A DNA stretch of 64,000 nt, from assembly GCA_025331565.1 (NCBI GenBank), contig JAFREQ010000011.1:11242001-11306000 (forward strand). The letters run 5' to 3'. Source of the stretch: Holacanthus passer. Taxonomy: Eukaryota; Chordata; Actinopteri; Pomacanthidae. Under the pieces are notes generated by a model. That model did not search any database. It was given only the letters and a program-made list of their open reading frames with translations, and was not told where the DNA came from. Made by a program: the position numbers and the translations under genes. Of the stretch, positions 61,090 to 64,000 are shown piece after piece; positions within the stretch are counted from its first letter, which is position 1, and each line of letters begins with the position of its first letter.

Positions 61090-64000
61090 CATCCCCATCG
61101 GATTTCCTGTTTCTGCAAATCACCTGATCTTGTCACTTTCCTGTTCAGCTGCATCCCATTAGTCATTAGTTCCTCAGCATATGTTAAGGATAGTTCAGTC
61201 CTGTTAATTGTCAGATTGTCTCTGTTGACTTAGAGTTATAGCCATTGTTCCTGCCCACACCTGTTCTGACCTACCTAACATCTTTGATATCCTGCCTGCC
61301 GGCCTCGGCTCTTTAAACATGTTACATCTTCTAAATGTCTGTCTGACTGTCTGGTGAAGTGTCTTTTATTATAACAGCCTGCTTAAGGTTCAAGTTCAGT
61401 TTACATGTTACAGTTTCAGGTTCACTTAAGTGTAGTAGCACTGTGAATGAATAATTGTTAAACTAGCAGACTGAACAAAACATGCTACTCAGTTTAATAT
61501 ATTGCTGTTGCAAACTGCTATTTGTGCTGGAAAGTGATACTCCTTCCAAATGGCAACCAACAAACTTAAGTTAATTTATGACTTGTTAATATTATTCCTA
61601 TGGCACCAATCAATCATAAGGTTTGTCATCTACTATGCTGTCGTGTATGGAGGAATAAAACTGAAAGACAGTGTTATGCCTTGCACAGTTTACTCAGGTC
61701 CCACTTTCATGTTCTCAATACGAGATGGTTTCCCGATTAGAAATTAAGAGTGCTATAATGTAATGATAAGGCCTTAATATTACTATGGTTGATGATTTCA
61801 AAATATACACACTGGTGACTGGGAAAACATTGCATTAAAAATGAACCATTATGATGAAAATTCAAAGTCAAAAGATTAAATGCAGGGGCTAGAGTACTGT
61901 GTGCACAACACTTATTGGCAACTTCCTGACCTGCAACCTTGAAAATCAGTTCATAAAATGCAAATTATAGAATTGTATAATCTGATTATGTTTTTGCAGA
62001 TTAAAAACAAGTCCACACTGTTAAACACAAATTAATGTTTTCATGCTCTCTGGCTCTCTACACCATACTTATGTTGACAGTAATTATGTTTGTGAGTAAT
62101 GAGCAGGATATCAGACGTCCTCAGCACCCCTAATCTTATTCACAGTGACCTTTCCTCACATCAGCTTGAACGCTTCATTTTAATGGTATTAATGTCATCA
62201 CGATTATATTTATCAACTGGAAAGACATTGCATTCACATTACGTTCTCTATCAAGCACTATTGTCGCATAATAATGGACAGTACACACTGTAAAAATACC
62301 AGTTTACCTTGCCCCTTGTCATGGATATTATCTGTTCATGTTTTACTTGTAGTATTTATTGTGTTAATCCTGTACACGTTCTTGCTTTTATTGTTCTTGT
62401 GATCTTTGGATTGTATTACCTTCTAAAAACAAATCCTGAATTTGTAATAACTCAAGATTTATGCACAAAGCATTTCTGATTTTTTCAGTTCTGAACATCT
62501 ATCCCAACATGTCCCATCAAAACATCCTGTTTTGACTAGAATTAAGTGGAATTATAATCAAAAGAATCAATAAAAACACTGCTTCCTTGTGGCTTATACC
62601 TAAGACTTAAGCTTAAGCTAAGACTTCATACTTAAGTATATGCTTTATCGCTTTAAAATAGTGAAATGTCTAACATTAGCTCTCAATAATTGTGGTCCAG
62701 GAGTTAAATGGAGTTAGATGGAAGTCTCTACCTGTGACATTACTGCACGTGAATGGGGGAAGAAAAATAGCTGCTGTGCTTCAGAGACCTCTGTGCACTG
62801 TGATCAGACAAAACTGAAATTACAAGTTGGTGTAACCTGCAAACAATAGCAGACTCATGCATGTTAAAGGTAAACTACTTATAATGCTGGTCCAAGCTTG
62901 CATTAAAAAATCAAAAGACCCAAAATTTCTTCTCATTACTGAATAAACTTGTCTCATGGGTCTTGCATAAAACCTAAATTAAAAATGATTTGAGGTGACC
63001 AAATCTGCACTCATGCTCAGTGTCAAACACCAACTGCTTAGAAAAATACTTCATAACGTTCCAAGACTTTGCTGATGTTTAAAAAATACACAAATGTCCA
63101 TGCCTTGAAATTACATTTTCAATGAGCATAACTTTTGTATTTCTTTGTGACCACAAGCAGCCACCCTATTATCACTAGCTCTACAAGGACATGCATGGTG
63201 TAATAACACAAGTAAAAGTATATGCATAGAGACACCAACCAATAATGCAATGCTGCCTATACATTTTCTCTCTCTCTGTCCTCTTTGACCTCATTAGAAC
63301 AGATAAACAAAGGTCCTTTGGTCGGATGGGCCTCTTTTTGTTTCAGGAGTGAAGGGGATCATACCACTCTCCACAGCATGTGCACAACACCCTCAACAAC
63401 TCCAATCAACTCCAACTCACAGATTTTGTGTTGTGTTTTGTGTCTTTGGTTACTAAGTGTCTGGAATGCAGATACCAGAGCATTATGGGTAATATGTACC
63501 ATTTTGAATAAATAGATGAGGCAGAGATCTTGTATGCAGGACTTTCTCACTGTAGATGTTTTTGGCCTGTGCCACCTTTACATGTCAGTGTCACCAGTCA
63601 CTGCTCACAAGTTATGAACAAAACTATCACTTTCAGCAAATTTCCCTGACAGCTTACATCTGGTGAGAGAAACCCACTATGGATGGAAAGCAGTTACCTT
63701 GATCTGTCTTCACATTCACCTTTTTAGAGAGGTGATGCTCGACAGAGTGGCTACTGCAAATAGGTGACAGATGTTGGGCCAAGGAACAAAACCTCTGATC
63801 TACTCTGGAGAGTGATGGTAGCTAAAGTAAACATTGTCAAGAGCAAAACCATGAGAAGCCACTTAAGTTGATGAAATCAAAGGGAAAGCAGCAGGACAAG
63901 AGCAGACAGAAATAATTTTCTGAGCCTGTATAAGAATGCAAACAACATCAACATCATCTGGAAGTAGGCCGTTTTCATTGCTTGGCATTTTGTTGACCGT
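61090..64000. other. Upstream flank of col7a1, no gene seen
   Basis: AT-rich intergenic DNA. Only short chance frames, none with flanking splice signals or a recognisable domain. Any enhancers for epithelial expression would be expected here or in the first introns, but I cannot point to one. Confidence 0.6.

Overview
The window looks like teleost fish genomic DNA. It is AT-rich, has many (CA)n/(GT)n microsatellites, and holds degraded fish-type repeats (Tc1/mariner, hAT, a tRNA-like SINE, a LINE tail). Vertebrate-style splice sites interrupt the coding sequence every few hundred bases. It is eukaryotic nuclear sequence, so operons, CRISPR arrays and ribosome binding sites do not apply.

One gene fills most of it: the collagen VII alpha-1 gene (col7a1), complete on the minus strand from about 61.05 kb to 10.86 kb. 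I could place about 121 coding exons with compatible phases. In transcript order they encode a signal peptide, a von Willebrand A domain with an intact MIDAS (60.6-59.7 kb), nine fibronectin III repeats (59.6-50.9 kb), a second A domain with a degenerate MIDAS (50.8-49.7 kb), a short Cys linker, a long interrupted Gly-X-Y helix with a central hinge (49.3-15.5 kb), and the NC2 tail ending in a Kunitz domain (15.4-10.86 kb). The sum is close to 3,100 residues: NC1 about 1,249, helix about 1,645, NC2 about 212. From memory the human protein is 2,944 residues with the same domain order. The family role is to form the anchoring fibrils that tie epithelial basement membrane to the dermis: NC1 binds basement-membrane ligands, NC2 drives antiparallel dimerisation, and the helix forms the fibril.

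The NC2 tail is the least ordinary part. It has a 9-nt microexon carrying one of the conserved dimerisation cysteines. It also has a lysine-rich, repetitive exon with a furin-like RSKR/RR motif directly before the Kunitz domain, which I do not recall in the human protein. Other oddities are a probable 5' exon with an in-frame upstream ATG behind a TATA-like box, one GC-AG intron in the helix region, and several introns made mostly of transposon.

Region 1-10.85 kb is mainly non-coding. It holds a possible exon of another minus-strand gene at the extreme left edge, a purine-rich and POU-motif-rich stretch at 4.6-5.6 kb, a nested Tc1/mariner relic at 7.25-7.97 kb, and an AT-rich block that may include the col7a1 3' UTR. 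Region 61.1-64 kb is the upstream flank and shows no gene. I see no previously undescribed biological system. The items most worth checking are the NC2 novelties and the transposon-dominated introns.
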